From NCBI GenBank assembly GCA_012841485.1, contig DUUU01000432.1:1-13939 (forward strand): a DNA stretch of 13,939 nucleotides. The letters run 5' to 3'. Made by a program: the position numbers and the translations under genes. Below are positions 1-7,333 of the stretch, piece by piece. The notes beneath the pieces were generated by a model. That model worked only from the letters and a program-made list of their open reading frames with translations. It was not told where the DNA came from and searched no databases. This stretch comes from Armatimonadota bacterium. GTDB lineage: Bacteria; Armatimonadota; JAAZEB01. Positions within the stretch are counted from its first letter, which is position 1, and every line of letters begins with the position of its first letter.

Positions 1-2
1 GC

Positions 3-902
3 GAAAGCGCCTCCTTCTGCCATTGGAACAGAGACCCCGAGACGACGGCGCTCGCGCTGCAGGCGATCCTGGCCGTGCCGGGAGAGCCGCGCGACGAGCG
101 CATGGCGGTCGCCGCGAAAGCGGTGCGCTGGCTCCTCTCGCGTCGTGAGGAAGGCTATTGGGGCTCGACGCAGGCCACCGCGCGCGTCCTCTTCGCGCTG
201 GTGGAGTATCTCGAGGCCACGGGCGAGACCGCCCCGGCGTTCAGCGTCACGCCGGTCATCAATGGGCAGATGCTCGCCCCCGTGCGCTTTGACGCGCGCT
301 CGCTCTTCCAGCCGGAGGTGACCATTACGCTGCCCGCAAGCGCGTTGCGCGCGGGCGAGAACCAGATCACGCTGCGCAAGCAAGGCGCGGGCAGCCTCTA
401 CTACACGGTGCGCGCGAGAGAGTTCGTCACGCAGGAGGAGATCCCCGTGCTGGTCGGTGGCGCCGGGATCGCGGTGACGCGCACCTACCACCGGCTCCGC
501 TCGGATCGCGACCCCAAGGATGGCACGCTCCGGCTGATGCCTTCGCCGCGGCCGGTCGAACACCTCCGCGCTGGCGAGACCTACCTGAGCCGGCTGACGA
601 TCCGCTCGCCGCGGCGCTATGAGCACGTCGTGATCGAGGAGCCGCTGCCGGCTGGATGCGAGCCGCTGGTCCGGGAGCGCACCGGCGAGGGTGAGTGGAA
701 CCGGTGGTGGACCCACGTGGAGACGCGCGATCACCAGATCGCCTTCTTCGCCCGGCAGCTCGACGCGGGCGAGCGCGTGCTGGAGTATCACTTCCGCGCT
801 TCGGTGCCTGGGGAGTATCATGTCATGCCGACCGTGATCCAGGGGATGTACGACCCCGAGGTTCGCGCCGGCGGCGCGGAGACACGGGTGGGGGTGCGAT
901 GA
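3..902 (+). CDS. Bacterial alpha-2-macroglobulin, C-terminal part (5' end outside window)
   Basis: The reading frame is open from base 3, so the gene begins upstream; 299 residues are visible and ATG/GTG codons inside are not the true start. Residues 1 to about 80 look like the last helices of the alpha-alpha-barrel thioester domain (TTALALQAIL, then YWGSTQATARVLFALVEYL). A beta-rich segment follows, and roughly residues 120-299 resemble the final macroglobulin domain, with the family-like pattern EEPLPAGCEPL, a region of alternating strands, then a PGEYHVMPTVIQGMYDPE segment. Known of the family: bacterial A2Ms are periplasmic, often lipid-anchored, protease-trapping proteins. The thioester Cys-Gln site would lie upstream and cannot be checked. 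The stop overlaps the start of the VanW-family gene (ATGA), implying translational coupling. Alternative: a non-thioester A2M paralogue. Confidence 0.85.
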   Translation, partial: ESASFCHWNRDPETTALALQAILAVPGEPRDERMAVAAKAVRWLLSRREEGYWGSTQATARVLFALVEYLEATGETAPAFSVTPVINGQMLAPVRFDARSLFQPEVTITLPASALRAGENQITLRKQGAGSLYYTVRAREFVTQEEIPVLVGGAGIAVTRTYHRLRSDRDPKDGTLRLMPSPRPVEHLRAGETYLSRLTIRSPRRYEHVVIEEPLPAGCEPLVRERTGEGEWNRWWTHVETRDHQIAFFARQLDAGERVLEYHFRASVPGEYHVMPTVIQGMYDPEVRAGGAETRVGVR

Positions 903-1624
903 GACGGCGTGTGGCCCTGGGGTTCCTTTCCGTGGGGTGTCTCGTTCTGGTGGCGGCGTTGGGGTGGGCCGGCGCGCGCGGCGCGGGCACCGAGTGCGTG
1001 CTCGGCAGCTACGGCACCAGCCTTCGCGGGCGCACGCGCGCGCAGGTGTTCAACGCCCTGCGCGCCGCGCAGAGCCTGGATGGCGTCCTGTTGCAGCCAG
1101 GCGAGACGCTCTCTTTCAATCAGCGCGTGGGCCCCTGGAACGCGGCTGCCGGCTACCGGAAGGCTCCCGTCAGCTTCGATGGCGAGATGGTGCCCTCATA
1201 CGGCGGCGGGGTATGCCAGACCTCCACCACGCTCTACAACGCCGCGCTCCTTGCCGGCCTGGAGATCGTAGAGCGTCACCGGCACATCCGGCCGCCTGCC
1301 TACGTGGCGCCCGGACGTGATGCCGCGGTGGCCATGCCGCGCATCGACCTGCGGCTCCGCAATCCCTATCCCCATCCCGTGCGCATCGAGGCCCGGAGCA
1401 TCGGCGAGAGCCTGGTCGTGACAGTGCGCGGTCGGGGTCCTCGCCGGCCCGTCGTGCTCCGCACCGAGGTAGAGACGGTCGCCCAGCCCTTGCGCGTGCG
1501 CGACGCGGGGAGATGGAAGCGCGGAGCTCCCGGGTTCACGGCGCTCACCTACCGCCAGGCAGGCGCGCGCGCGGAGGTCTCCTCCCACCTCTCTTACCCG
1601 CCGGTAAATGGCCTGGAACCGTAG
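899..1624 (+). CDS. VanW family protein, N-terminally anchored or secreted
   Basis: The 241-residue protein starts at the ATG that overlaps the preceding stop codon, with a G-rich ribosome-binding stretch (GGGTGGGGG) just upstream. Residues 1-30 form a signal peptide or membrane anchor (MRRR, then a hydrophobic run to about residue 24). The VanW core follows: LQPGETLSFNQRVGPW (about 65-80), the hallmark GGGVCQTSTTLYNAALLAGL (102-121), and RNPYPHPVRI (154-163). VanW was named for a gene in some vancomycin-resistance clusters, but its biochemical role is not settled; an extracytoplasmic cell-wall or envelope role is the usual guess. It lacks the peptidoglycan-binding domains found in longer family members. 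Coupling with an alpha-2-macroglobulin gene suggests envelope defence or maintenance here, which is inference. It is not a credible lipoprotein: Cys14 is preceded by S-V-G with too short a hydrophobic region. Confidence 0.92.
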   Translation: MRRRVALGFLSVGCLVLVAALGWAGARGAGTECVLGSYGTSLRGRTRAQVFNALRAAQSLDGVLLQPGETLSFNQRVGPWNAAAGYRKAPVSFDGEMVPSYGGGVCQTSTTLYNAALLAGLEIVERHRHIRPPAYVAPGRDAAVAMPRIDLRLRNPYPHPVRIEARSIGESLVVTVRGRGPRRPVVLRTEVETVAQPLRVRDAGRWKRGAPGFTALTYRQAGARAEVSSHLSYPPVNGLEP

Positions 1625-1652
1625 CCGCGGCAGCACGCCGGGATGGCGTGGG

Positions 1653-1676
1653 GGCGGGGCCGGTGATGGCCCCGCC
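1653..1676. terminator. GC-rich hairpin between convergent genes
   Basis: A perfect 9-bp stem (GGCGGGGCC at 1653-1661, GGCCCCGCC at 1668-1676) with a 6-base loop sits in the 59-base gap between the VanW-family stop and the bamA stop. It is symmetrical, so it could end transcription from both sides. There is no T tract on either strand, so intrinsic termination is only a moderate inference. Confidence 0.55.
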
Positions 1677-1683
1677 TGCCCGA

Positions 1684-3258
1684 CTAGAAGTTGCTGCCGG
1701 TGGTGACGTGGAACCGCCCGCCGTCGCCACCGAAGGCGTAATCGAGGCGCAGGGGGCCGAACGGCGTCGCCAGGCGGAAGCCGAGGCCAATCGCCGAACG
1801 AAGGCCGCCCGTCTCGAAACGCTGGTCGCCTCCCCAGGCGTTGCCGAGGTCCAGGAAAGCGGTGGCCTGCACGGCGCTCGTCAGCTGATGGCGCCACTCG
1901 GTGGTGAGGGCGAGCATCCGCGTTCCGAGGAAGCGGCTATAGCTATAGGAGCGCAGCGTGTTCGGCCCGCCGAGTGAGTAAAGCTCCGCGAAGGGCAGGT
2001 TTCCAGCCGACCAGCCGAGCTGCACCCGCGCCGCCAGGGTGTTCTTCGGCGTCAGCTTGACATACTGGGTCTTTGTCAGCCCGAACTTCTGGAAAGTGCT
2101 GGACACGCCCGCGGTCTTGGAGTGCCCCAGCTCGATGAAGAGGCCATCGCGCGGCACGTGATCCAGAATGGTGAAGGGGTGTGACGGACCGCGCGACAGG
2201 TTCAGCCGTACGCTGGAGACGCGGGCCGGCGTGGTCAGGGCTCCTGCCTCGGTGAAGAGATCGATGGGCGCCGTGTTGTAGTCCACCTTCTCCTGTCGCA
2301 GCAGAACCCCGAAAGAGGTGTCTCTCCCCAGCTCCCCGACGAGCGTGGCCCAGGTGCCCCGGCGCCACTCGTAGCTCTTGATGTTCTCCGTATCGATATC
2401 CTCGCTGAAGAAGGAGAATTGCTGGGCTCCGGTGTCGAAGTAGCGCAGCCCCGCCGCGATCCTCCGGCTGACCAGCCAGGGGGTGTAGTAGCCGATGTCA
2501 TACCCGGTCCGCGCCAGGAGCTGGGTGGCGAGGTCGTGCTCCGTCAGGTAGGCAACGGTGGAGTAGGTGCCGCGCTGCCAGTTGACGTAGAGCGTCTGCC
2601 CCGTCCCGAGGAGGTTCGTGTCGCTCCACTGCACGTAGCCCACCAGGCCGGCGTTGGACGCATAGCCCATCACGGCGGAGATGGAGCCGGTGTAGCGCTC
2701 CTTGACATCGATGTTGAGGATCGCTTGCCCCGGCTCGGAGCCTGGCTTCGGTTCGATGGCGACGCTGTTGAAGAAGCCGAGACGGTAGAGCCGCTGCCGG
2801 TCCTCGGTCAGCCCGCGGGCGTCGTAGACATCGCCCGCGCGCACTCCCAACTCGCGGAGGATGACCGCCCGCCGGGTCCGCTTCGCGCCGGTGATGGTCA
2901 CCTTCTCGATCCGGCCCTCCTGGATGGGAATGGTGACGACGCCCTCGCTATCGATGCCGGCGCCCGAGTCGACGTAGGCCAGGGGGAAGCCGTTCATGTG
3001 CAGAAACGCCTCCACCCTCTCCAGGTCTTGCTCGAACGTTTCCGCATCGAAGTGAGCGCCGATGCGTGTCTGCAGCAGAGTCAGCAGCCGCTGCTGGGGC
3101 AGCTTTGTCACCCCGGTGAAGCGAATATCGGTGACTTGCGCCGCCGCCGCGACTACGGCCGGTTCGGCGACCGGTGATGCCCCCAGGGAAGGCCCCAGCA
3201 GGAGCATCCCCAGTACTCCCAAGTACGCTCGTCGTGCCAACGTCCCCCTCCACATCAC
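1684..3258 (-). CDS. bamA: BamA/Omp85-family outer-membrane protein with two POTRA domains
   Basis: This 524-residue protein would insert beta-barrel proteins into the outer membrane. A signal peptide covers about residues 1-27 (cleavage near LGASP). POTRA 1 is about 41-116 (VTDIRFTG...) and POTRA 2 about 117-187 (IEKVTITGAKRT, ending ILNIDVKER). The barrel fills 188-524, with repeated alternating strands and the GGPNTLRSYSYSRFLG segment around 430-445, the counterpart of the conserved loop-6 RGF/RGY motif. The chain ends in Phe, an outer-membrane beta signal. Proteobacterial BamA has five POTRAs and about 800 residues, so this is a short form and could also be a TamA-like or other Omp85 paralogue. 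The start is GTG at 3258 followed directly by ATG at 3255. Both overlap the stop of the upstream protease gene (GTGATG), and the ribosome-binding site is weak, consistent with translational coupling. Confidence 0.9.
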   Translation of the reverse strand: MMWRGTLARRAYLGVLGMLLLGPSLGASPVAEPAVVAAAAQVTDIRFTGVTKLPQQRLLTLLQTRIGAHFDAETFEQDLERVEAFLHMNGFPLAYVDSGAGIDSEGVVTIPIQEGRIEKVTITGAKRTRRAVILRELGVRAGDVYDARGLTEDRQRLYRLGFFNSVAIEPKPGSEPGQAILNIDVKERYTGSISAVMGYASNAGLVGYVQWSDTNLLGTGQTLYVNWQRGTYSTVAYLTEHDLATQLLARTGYDIGYYTPWLVSRRIAAGLRYFDTGAQQFSFFSEDIDTENIKSYEWRRGTWATLVGELGRDTSFGVLLRQEKVDYNTAPIDLFTEAGALTTPARVSSVRLNLSRGPSHPFTILDHVPRDGLFIELGHSKTAGVSSTFQKFGLTKTQYVKLTPKNTLAARVQLGWSAGNLPFAELYSLGGPNTLRSYSYSRFLGTRMLALTTEWRHQLTSAVQATAFLDLGNAWGGDQRFETGGLRSAIGLGFRLATPFGPLRLDYAFGGDGGRFHVTTGSNF

Positions 3259-4544
3259 GACACCCGGTCCACGTGAACGCGCCAGAGCACCCGAGACAGG
3301 GCGCGAGCGGCGTCCGAGGCAACCTCCGCGGGCGTCTTGCCTTGCAGGGCGGCATCCGCCTCGGTGACGGTCAACAGGGTCTCTCCCACGACCGTGACGG
3401 CCGTGCCGCCGGGGGCGACGCGCACATCACGCATCTGAAGGTCGCGCTGCATGAGCCGGGCGAGATGGTCCGCGATGGCCCGGGCCTGCTCGATTCCCGC
3501 GGATGTCTGGAACAGGACGATGTCGCCGATGGCGACCTCGGCCGCCTGCGTTTCGCCCACGGTGACATCGCGCGCCACCGGGCGCAGGTTGTCCTGCACG
3601 CCCAGTCGATTGATGGGAAGGCCCTGGGCACGGATATACGCCTCCAGGGCGTTGGCGCGAGTGGTGCCCGGGGGGTGGGTGCGGAAGATGCCCGGCGATG
3701 GCCCCGCCTGGCGGCGCTCGTCGCGCGCGAGCCGCTCGATCAGGGTGAGGGCCCCCACGGGATTGTACTTGCGCGTCTTGATCAGGTACTCGACGCCTGC
3801 GCGGTCGGCCTCCATCTCCGCCTCTTCGCCGTACTGATTGACGTAGGCGGTTTTGAGCAACTCGGCGCTGAAGATCATGTTGCCCAGGGTGTCTGTGCCG
3901 GCGCGTCCCAGGAGAACGGCGCCGAGGATGCCGAGGAGCACGTAGCGGTTGGCGTTTTGCTCGCGGCGGATCAGGTCCTTCACGTGGTGCCGCGCCGCGT
4001 GCGCCACCTCGTGAGCGATCACGCCTGCGAGTTCGTCATCCGAGCGCACGTAGGCGAGCATTCCCTTGGTGACGTAGGTGAAGCCCCCTGGCAGCGAGAG
4101 GGCGTTGATATCATCGGTGTCGAGGATCTTGAAGGTGTAGCGGTAGTTTGGCTCGTCGCAGACGGCAGCGATGTCGCGGCCAATTGCTTCCAGGCGCGCG
4201 AGCTGCTTGGGGTCGCGCACCAGACGGTATTCCCTCTCCAGCATGGCAGCGGCGCGCCGGCCAAGCTGCACCTCCTCATCCTCCTTGCGTGCCCCGGCCG
4301 GCTTCGGCGGGGCGCTTTGCTCCGCGGGGGCTTTGGAAACCGCCGGGCTCTTGTCGCTGCCATCGGTCGCTGGACCCGCATCGGGAAGTGGCGCGGCTTC
4401 GACGTTCGCGGCCGGTGGACCGGGCGCTCCTTCAGGCCCGGCATCCGCCCGGCACGGGGCGATAGCCGCGACCAGACCCAGGAGACACACGATTCCCAGG
4501 CGGATCAGAGGCGCGGCCGGCGCTTGTGTCGTGCTCTTCCTCAC
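3255..4544 (-). CDS. BepA-like M48 family zinc metalloprotease with extra C-terminal domain
   Basis: This exported peptidase has 429 residues from the chosen start. I prefer GTG at 4544: GGAGG lies 5 bases upstream and it gives a clean signal peptide (VRKSTTQ..., hydrophobic to about residue 30, cleavage near CRADA). ATG at 4556 and 4628 are alternatives. A Pro/Ala-rich linker (about 36-88) leads to the M48 domain (about 95-312): HEVAH at 178-182 carries two zinc ligands and the catalytic Glu, EMEAD at 243-247 the third ligand, and RTHPPGTTR around 288-296 is the conserved His segment that acts as a switch in E. coli BepA. A hydrophobic stretch at about 201-213 is seen in many M48 enzymes. 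Residues 325-425 form a separate domain with LLTVTEADA near 390-398. The bamA-like gene overlaps its stop, supporting a periplasmic role in outer-membrane protein quality control. Tetratricopeptide repeats of true BepA are absent. Confidence 0.92.
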   Translation of the reverse strand: MRKSTTQAPAAPLIRLGIVCLLGLVAAIAPCRADAGPEGAPGPPAANVEAAPLPDAGPATDGSDKSPAVSKAPAEQSAPPKPAGARKEDEEVQLGRRAAAMLEREYRLVRDPKQLARLEAIGRDIAAVCDEPNYRYTFKILDTDDINALSLPGGFTYVTKGMLAYVRSDDELAGVIAHEVAHAARHHVKDLIRREQNANRYVLLGILGAVLLGRAGTDTLGNMIFSAELLKTAYVNQYGEEAEMEADRAGVEYLIKTRKYNPVGALTLIERLARDERRQAGPSPGIFRTHPPGTTRANALEAYIRAQGLPINRLGVQDNLRPVARDVTVGETQAAEVAIGDIVLFQTSAGIEQARAIADHLARLMQRDLQMRDVRVAPGGTAVTVVGETLLTVTEADAALQGKTPAEVASDAARALSRVLWRVHVDRVS

Positions 4545-4737
4545 TCTCTCCTCCATCCTCCCGCCCCGCGGGTCGCCTCCCGGTGATCGGAGTGACCGGG
4601 CTTGGCCCGCGCCGGCCGGACTCGTCATCCGCCGGGCGCCCGCTATCGGACCGGGTGGCGTCCGCTCGCCATTCGGAGAGCCGACTGCAAGTTTCCAGCC
4701 GAACGCCCAAAGCCTGCCCGCTTGAGGTGCATTCGTC
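4545..4737. other. Divergent intergenic region, protease-gene side
   Basis: This is the 5' leader side of the M48-bamA operon. It holds a small dyad, CCCGGT at 4579-4584 pairing with ACCGGG at 4595-4600 (10-base loop), and further GC-rich self-complementary sequence. I find no convincing -35/-10 pair on the minus strand, so the operon promoter is unidentified. Confidence 0.4.
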
Positions 4738-4767
4738 TTTACAAACGCCGGGGGAGTATGCTACAAT
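4738..4767 (+). promoter_or_regulatory. Sigma-70 type promoter with extended -10 for the first dehydrogenase
   Basis: TTTACA at 4738-4743 is separated by 18 bases from TACAAT at 4762-4767, and TGC immediately before the -10 makes a TGn extended -10. Predicted start of transcription is near 4774, giving a leader of about 57 bases that contains the AAAGGAGG ribosome-binding site at 4812-4819. Confidence 0.75.
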
Positions 4768-4831
4768 CCACGCGACGCGGTTTCAGCCGCTTCCCCCCTC
4801 TGTCACCACAGAAAGGAGGCCAGCCGTTGCC

Positions 4832-5992
4832 ATGGCCAAGAAGGTGAACGTAGCCCTGATCGGTTACAAGTTCATGGGCAAGGCCCACAGCAATGCGTTT
4901 CGACAGGCCCCTGTGTTCTTCGACCTCGATGTGGAACCGGTGATGAAGGTCCTCGTCGGCCGAGACGAGGCGGGTGTGAAGGCGGCCGCGGAGAAGCTCG
5001 GCTGGGAGAGCTACGCGACCGACTATCGAGACGTGATCCGCCGCCCGGATATCGACCTCGTCGATATCGTGACGGGGAACACGTCGCATGCGGAGATCGC
5101 CATCGCCGCCGCCAAGGCGGGCAAGCACGTTTTCTGCGAGAAGCCCCTCGCGATGACGGTGGGCGAGGCGAGAGAGATGACGCAGGTGGCCGAGAAGGCC
5201 GGCGTCAAGCACTGCGTCAACTTCAACTACCGGAAGCTTCCCTCGATTCAGCTGGCCAAGCGCCTCATTGACGAGGGGGCGATCGGCCGCATCTTCCATT
5301 GGCGGTCGGTCTATCTGCAGGATTGGATCGTCGACCCCGAGTTTCCGTTGGTGTGGCGCCTCAACAAGGCCGAGGCGGGCTCGGGCGCCCTGGGAGACCT
5401 CGCCGCCCATTCGATCGACCTGGCCCACTTCCTCGTAGGCGACATCGCCGCCGTGACCGGGCACATGGAGACCTTCATCAAGGAGCGCCCGGTCGCCACG
5501 TCGATGAGCGGCCTCGTCGCCACCGGAAGCGAGGAGCGCGCTCCGGTGACCGTGGATGACGGCACGATCTTTCTGGCGCGCTTTGCCAACGGCGCGATCG
5601 GCACTTTCGAGGCCACGCGCTTTGCCCCGGGCCATCGCAACGGCAACATGTTCGAGATCAACGGGAGCGAGGGGAGCCTCCGCTTCAACGTAGAGCGCCT
5701 CAATGAGCTGGAGTTCTACTCTCGCCGCGATCCGGCCCACGCCCAGGGCTTCCGCACGATCTCGGTCACCGAGGGGGGCGAGCATCGCTGGGTGGATGCC
5801 TGGTGGCCCGCAGGTCACATTATCGGGTGGGAGCATAGCTTCACCCACCAGGTTGTGGATCTGCTGGAGGCGATTGCTCAAGACAAGCCGGCAACGCCCG
5901 ATTTCCGCGACGGCCTGCGCGTGCAGCTCGTTCTCGATGCCGTGGAGCGTTCTGCTCAGAGCGGGCAGTGGGTGTCGCTCGAGAAAGTGTAG
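4832..5992 (+). CDS. Gfo/Idh/MocA family NAD(P)-dependent oxidoreductase (first copy)
   Basis: This is a 386-residue sugar, inositol or sugar-phosphate dehydrogenase; the substrate is not determinable. The frame is open further upstream, but ATG at 4832 is the start: it follows the promoter and AAAGGAGG (4812-4819, spacing 12) and gives the family N-terminus AKKVNVALIGYKFMG. The Rossmann fold occupies about 1-125; the glycine motif is GYKFMGKAHSNAF (11-23), with the middle glycine replaced as in one known subfamily. The EKP signature is at 103-105 (CEKPLAMT), its Lys being the usual catalytic residue. The C-terminal alpha/beta domain carries GDLAAHSIDLAHF (188-200), matching the family's catalytic Asp/His region. 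At the end of beta-2 the sequence is LVGRDE rather than an acidic residue at once, so NADP(H) use is possible (inference). It is followed by a terminator-like hairpin and a second family member. Confidence 0.92.
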   Translation: MAKKVNVALIGYKFMGKAHSNAFRQAPVFFDLDVEPVMKVLVGRDEAGVKAAAEKLGWESYATDYRDVIRRPDIDLVDIVTGNTSHAEIAIAAAKAGKHVFCEKPLAMTVGEAREMTQVAEKAGVKHCVNFNYRKLPSIQLAKRLIDEGAIGRIFHWRSVYLQDWIVDPEFPLVWRLNKAEAGSGALGDLAAHSIDLAHFLVGDIAAVTGHMETFIKERPVATSMSGLVATGSEERAPVTVDDGTIFLARFANGAIGTFEATRFAPGHRNGNMFEINGSEGSLRFNVERLNELEFYSRRDPAHAQGFRTISVTEGGEHRWVDAWWPAGHIIGWEHSFTHQVVDLLEAIAQDKPATPDFRDGLRVQLVLDAVERSAQSGQWVSLEKV

Positions 5993-5997
5993 CCGTA

Positions 5998-6039
5998 GGT
6001 GGGGGCCGGGCGTGCGCGGCGCGGCCCCCATCCACTTTT
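5998..6039 (+). terminator. Rho-independent-like terminator after the first dehydrogenase
   Basis: A 10-bp stem (5998-6007 with 6023-6032, including one G-U pair; core TGGGGGCC/GGCCCCCA) closes a 15-base GC-rich loop that can fold further. It is followed three bases later by TTTT at 6036-6039. Partial read-through into the second dehydrogenase remains possible. Confidence 0.6.
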
Positions 6040-6070
6040 CGCGATAGTCCAGATGCGAAGGCGCGAGGGC

Positions 6071-6101
6071 CGGCAGCCGGGAGATGTGACCGGAGCTGCC
6101 G
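6071..6101 (+). other. Second hairpin, leader of the second dehydrogenase gene
   Basis: CGGCAGC (6071-6077) pairs with GCTGCCG (6095-6101), and an inner CCGG/CCGG pairing can extend the stem with a bulged A. It lies between the terminator and the ribosome-binding site of the next gene. No T tract follows, so it is not an obvious terminator; it may stabilise RNA or regulate. A TATAAG at 6123-6128 has no matching -35 and is too close to the start codon to be trusted as a promoter. Confidence 0.4.
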
Positions 6102-6145
6102 CGGCCTCGCTTCGCGGTTTCGTATAAGAGAGGTAGGAGATCCCC

Positions 6146-7192
6146 ATGGCAGGTACCCCATTGAAGATCGGTATCATCGGCGCGGGCGCCATCGGCCAGC
6201 GCCGGCACATCCCTGAGGCGAAAGCCAACCCCGACTGCACGCTCGTTGCCGTGTGCGACGCGAACGCGGCGCGCGTCAAGGAAGTGGCTGCCAAGAATGA
6301 TGTGAAGGGCTATACCGACTATAAGCAGATGCTCGAGGCCGAGAAGCTCGACGCGGTGGTGGTCTGCGGGCCAAACACGCTCCATGCGCAGCAGACGCTT
6401 GATGCGCTCAAGGCCGGCTGCCATGTGCTGTGCGAGAAGCCGATGGCGACCACGCGCGAGGAGGCGCGCGCGATGATCGACGCCGCGGCCAAGGCAGGCA
6501 AGAACCTGATGATCGGGCACAACCAGCGCCTGATGCCCCCGCACGTGTGCGCCAAGGAGATCCTCGAGAGCGGCAAGCTCGGCAAGGTGATCTCCTTCCG
6601 CACCGCGTTCGCGCACCCCGGGCCCGAGTTCTGGAGCGTCGATAACCACGCCGGCACCTGGTTCTTCAAGAAGGGGATCGCCAGCCTGGGCGTCACGGGT
6701 GATCTGGGCGTTCACAAGGCAGACCTGATGCGCTGGCTCCTCGGCGACGAGTTCTCCGAGGTGAGCGCGGTGATCACTACCCTCAACAAGCGCTACCCCG
6801 ATGGCACGCTCATCGATATTGACGACAACGCGGTCCTCACGCTGCGCACGCGAGGGGGTGTCCTGGGCACCCTCATGGTGAGCTGGACCAACTATGGCGC
6901 CGAGGACAACTGGACGGTTCTCTACTGTGAGAAGGGCGTGCTCTCCATCGGCACCGATCCGGTATGGAACGTCGTCGTGAGCTATCGCAACGGCGATGTG
7001 GAGCAGCACAAGGTGGGCGAGATCTCGACGAACACGAAGCAGGTCTCCAGCGGCGTGCTGGACCAGTTCGTGGCGGAGATCCAGGCCGGCAAGAAACCCG
7101 CGATTGATGGCGAAGAGGGATATCGCGCCCTCGATGTGATCCTCACCGCGATGGAAGCGGCCGCGGCAAACAAGACGATGAAGATCGCGTAG
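6146..7192 (+). CDS. Gfo/Idh/MocA family NAD-dependent oxidoreductase (second copy)
   Basis: This 348-residue protein starts at ATG 6146, preceded by AGGAGA at 6135-6140 with good spacing. The Rossmann motif is canonical, GIIGAGAIGQRRH (9-21); an Asp at the end of beta-2 (VAVCDAN, residue 38) favours NAD. EKP is at 97-99 (CEKPMATT), and GDLGVHKADLMRWLLGDE begins at 185, carrying the family's catalytic His/Asp region. Length fits the family norm of 330-400. It is clearly divergent from the preceding paralogue, so this is not a recent duplication. Related enzymes oxidise inositol, glucose-type sugars, UDP-sugar acids or 1,5-anhydro sugars; the sequence alone does not choose. Placement 153 bases after its paralogue suggests use in the same carbohydrate pathway, as parallel or successive steps (inference). 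Confidence 0.93.
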   Translation: MAGTPLKIGIIGAGAIGQRRHIPEAKANPDCTLVAVCDANAARVKEVAAKNDVKGYTDYKQMLEAEKLDAVVVCGPNTLHAQQTLDALKAGCHVLCEKPMATTREEARAMIDAAAKAGKNLMIGHNQRLMPPHVCAKEILESGKLGKVISFRTAFAHPGPEFWSVDNHAGTWFFKKGIASLGVTGDLGVHKADLMRWLLGDEFSEVSAVITTLNKRYPDGTLIDIDDNAVLTLRTRGGVLGTLMVSWTNYGAEDNWTVLYCEKGVLSIGTDPVWNVVVSYRNGDVEQHKVGEISTNTKQVSSGVLDQFVAEIQAGKKPAIDGEEGYRALDVILTAMEAAAANKTMKIA

Positions 7193-7215
7193 TGCCGCGC
7201 GCCAGTAGGATAGGC

Positions 7216-7251
7216 GCAGGCGGCCACCGGGCAAGCTCTGGGGCCGCCTGC
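7216..7251 (+). terminator. Terminator-like hairpin after the second dehydrogenase
   Basis: A perfect 10-bp stem, GCAGGCGGCC (7216-7225) with GGCCGCCTGC (7242-7251), encloses a 16-base loop 24 bases after the stop codon. Only TTG follows, so termination strength is uncertain. Confidence 0.55.
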
Positions 7252-7333
7252 TTGCATAGGGGCGCCGCCCGCGGTGGTCTGGCAGAAGACGCCGGGGGGC
7301 GCGTGTAAGGACATCCTGTTGCTCCTCCCCGCG

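Noticed and set aside
939..942. Lipoprotein cleavage site in the VanW-family protein (SVGC around residue 14)
   Set aside because: The -3 residue is not Leu/Val/Ile-like and the hydrophobic region before it is too short; the helix continues beyond the Cys.
3174..4586. 470-codon plus-strand frame opposite the M48 protease gene
   Set aside because: Shadow of a strongly supported coding region; translation is low-complexity and has no family resemblance.
6123..6128. TATAAG as -10 of a promoter for the second dehydrogenase
   Set aside because: No -35 at the right distance, and transcription would begin at or inside the ribosome-binding site.
4739..7234. 831-codon open frame on the minus strand spanning both dehydrogenase genes and the gap between them
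   Set aside because: It is antisense to two well-supported genes, shows no recognisable domain, has compositional bias expected from high-GC third positions, and runs straight through the terminator hairpin.
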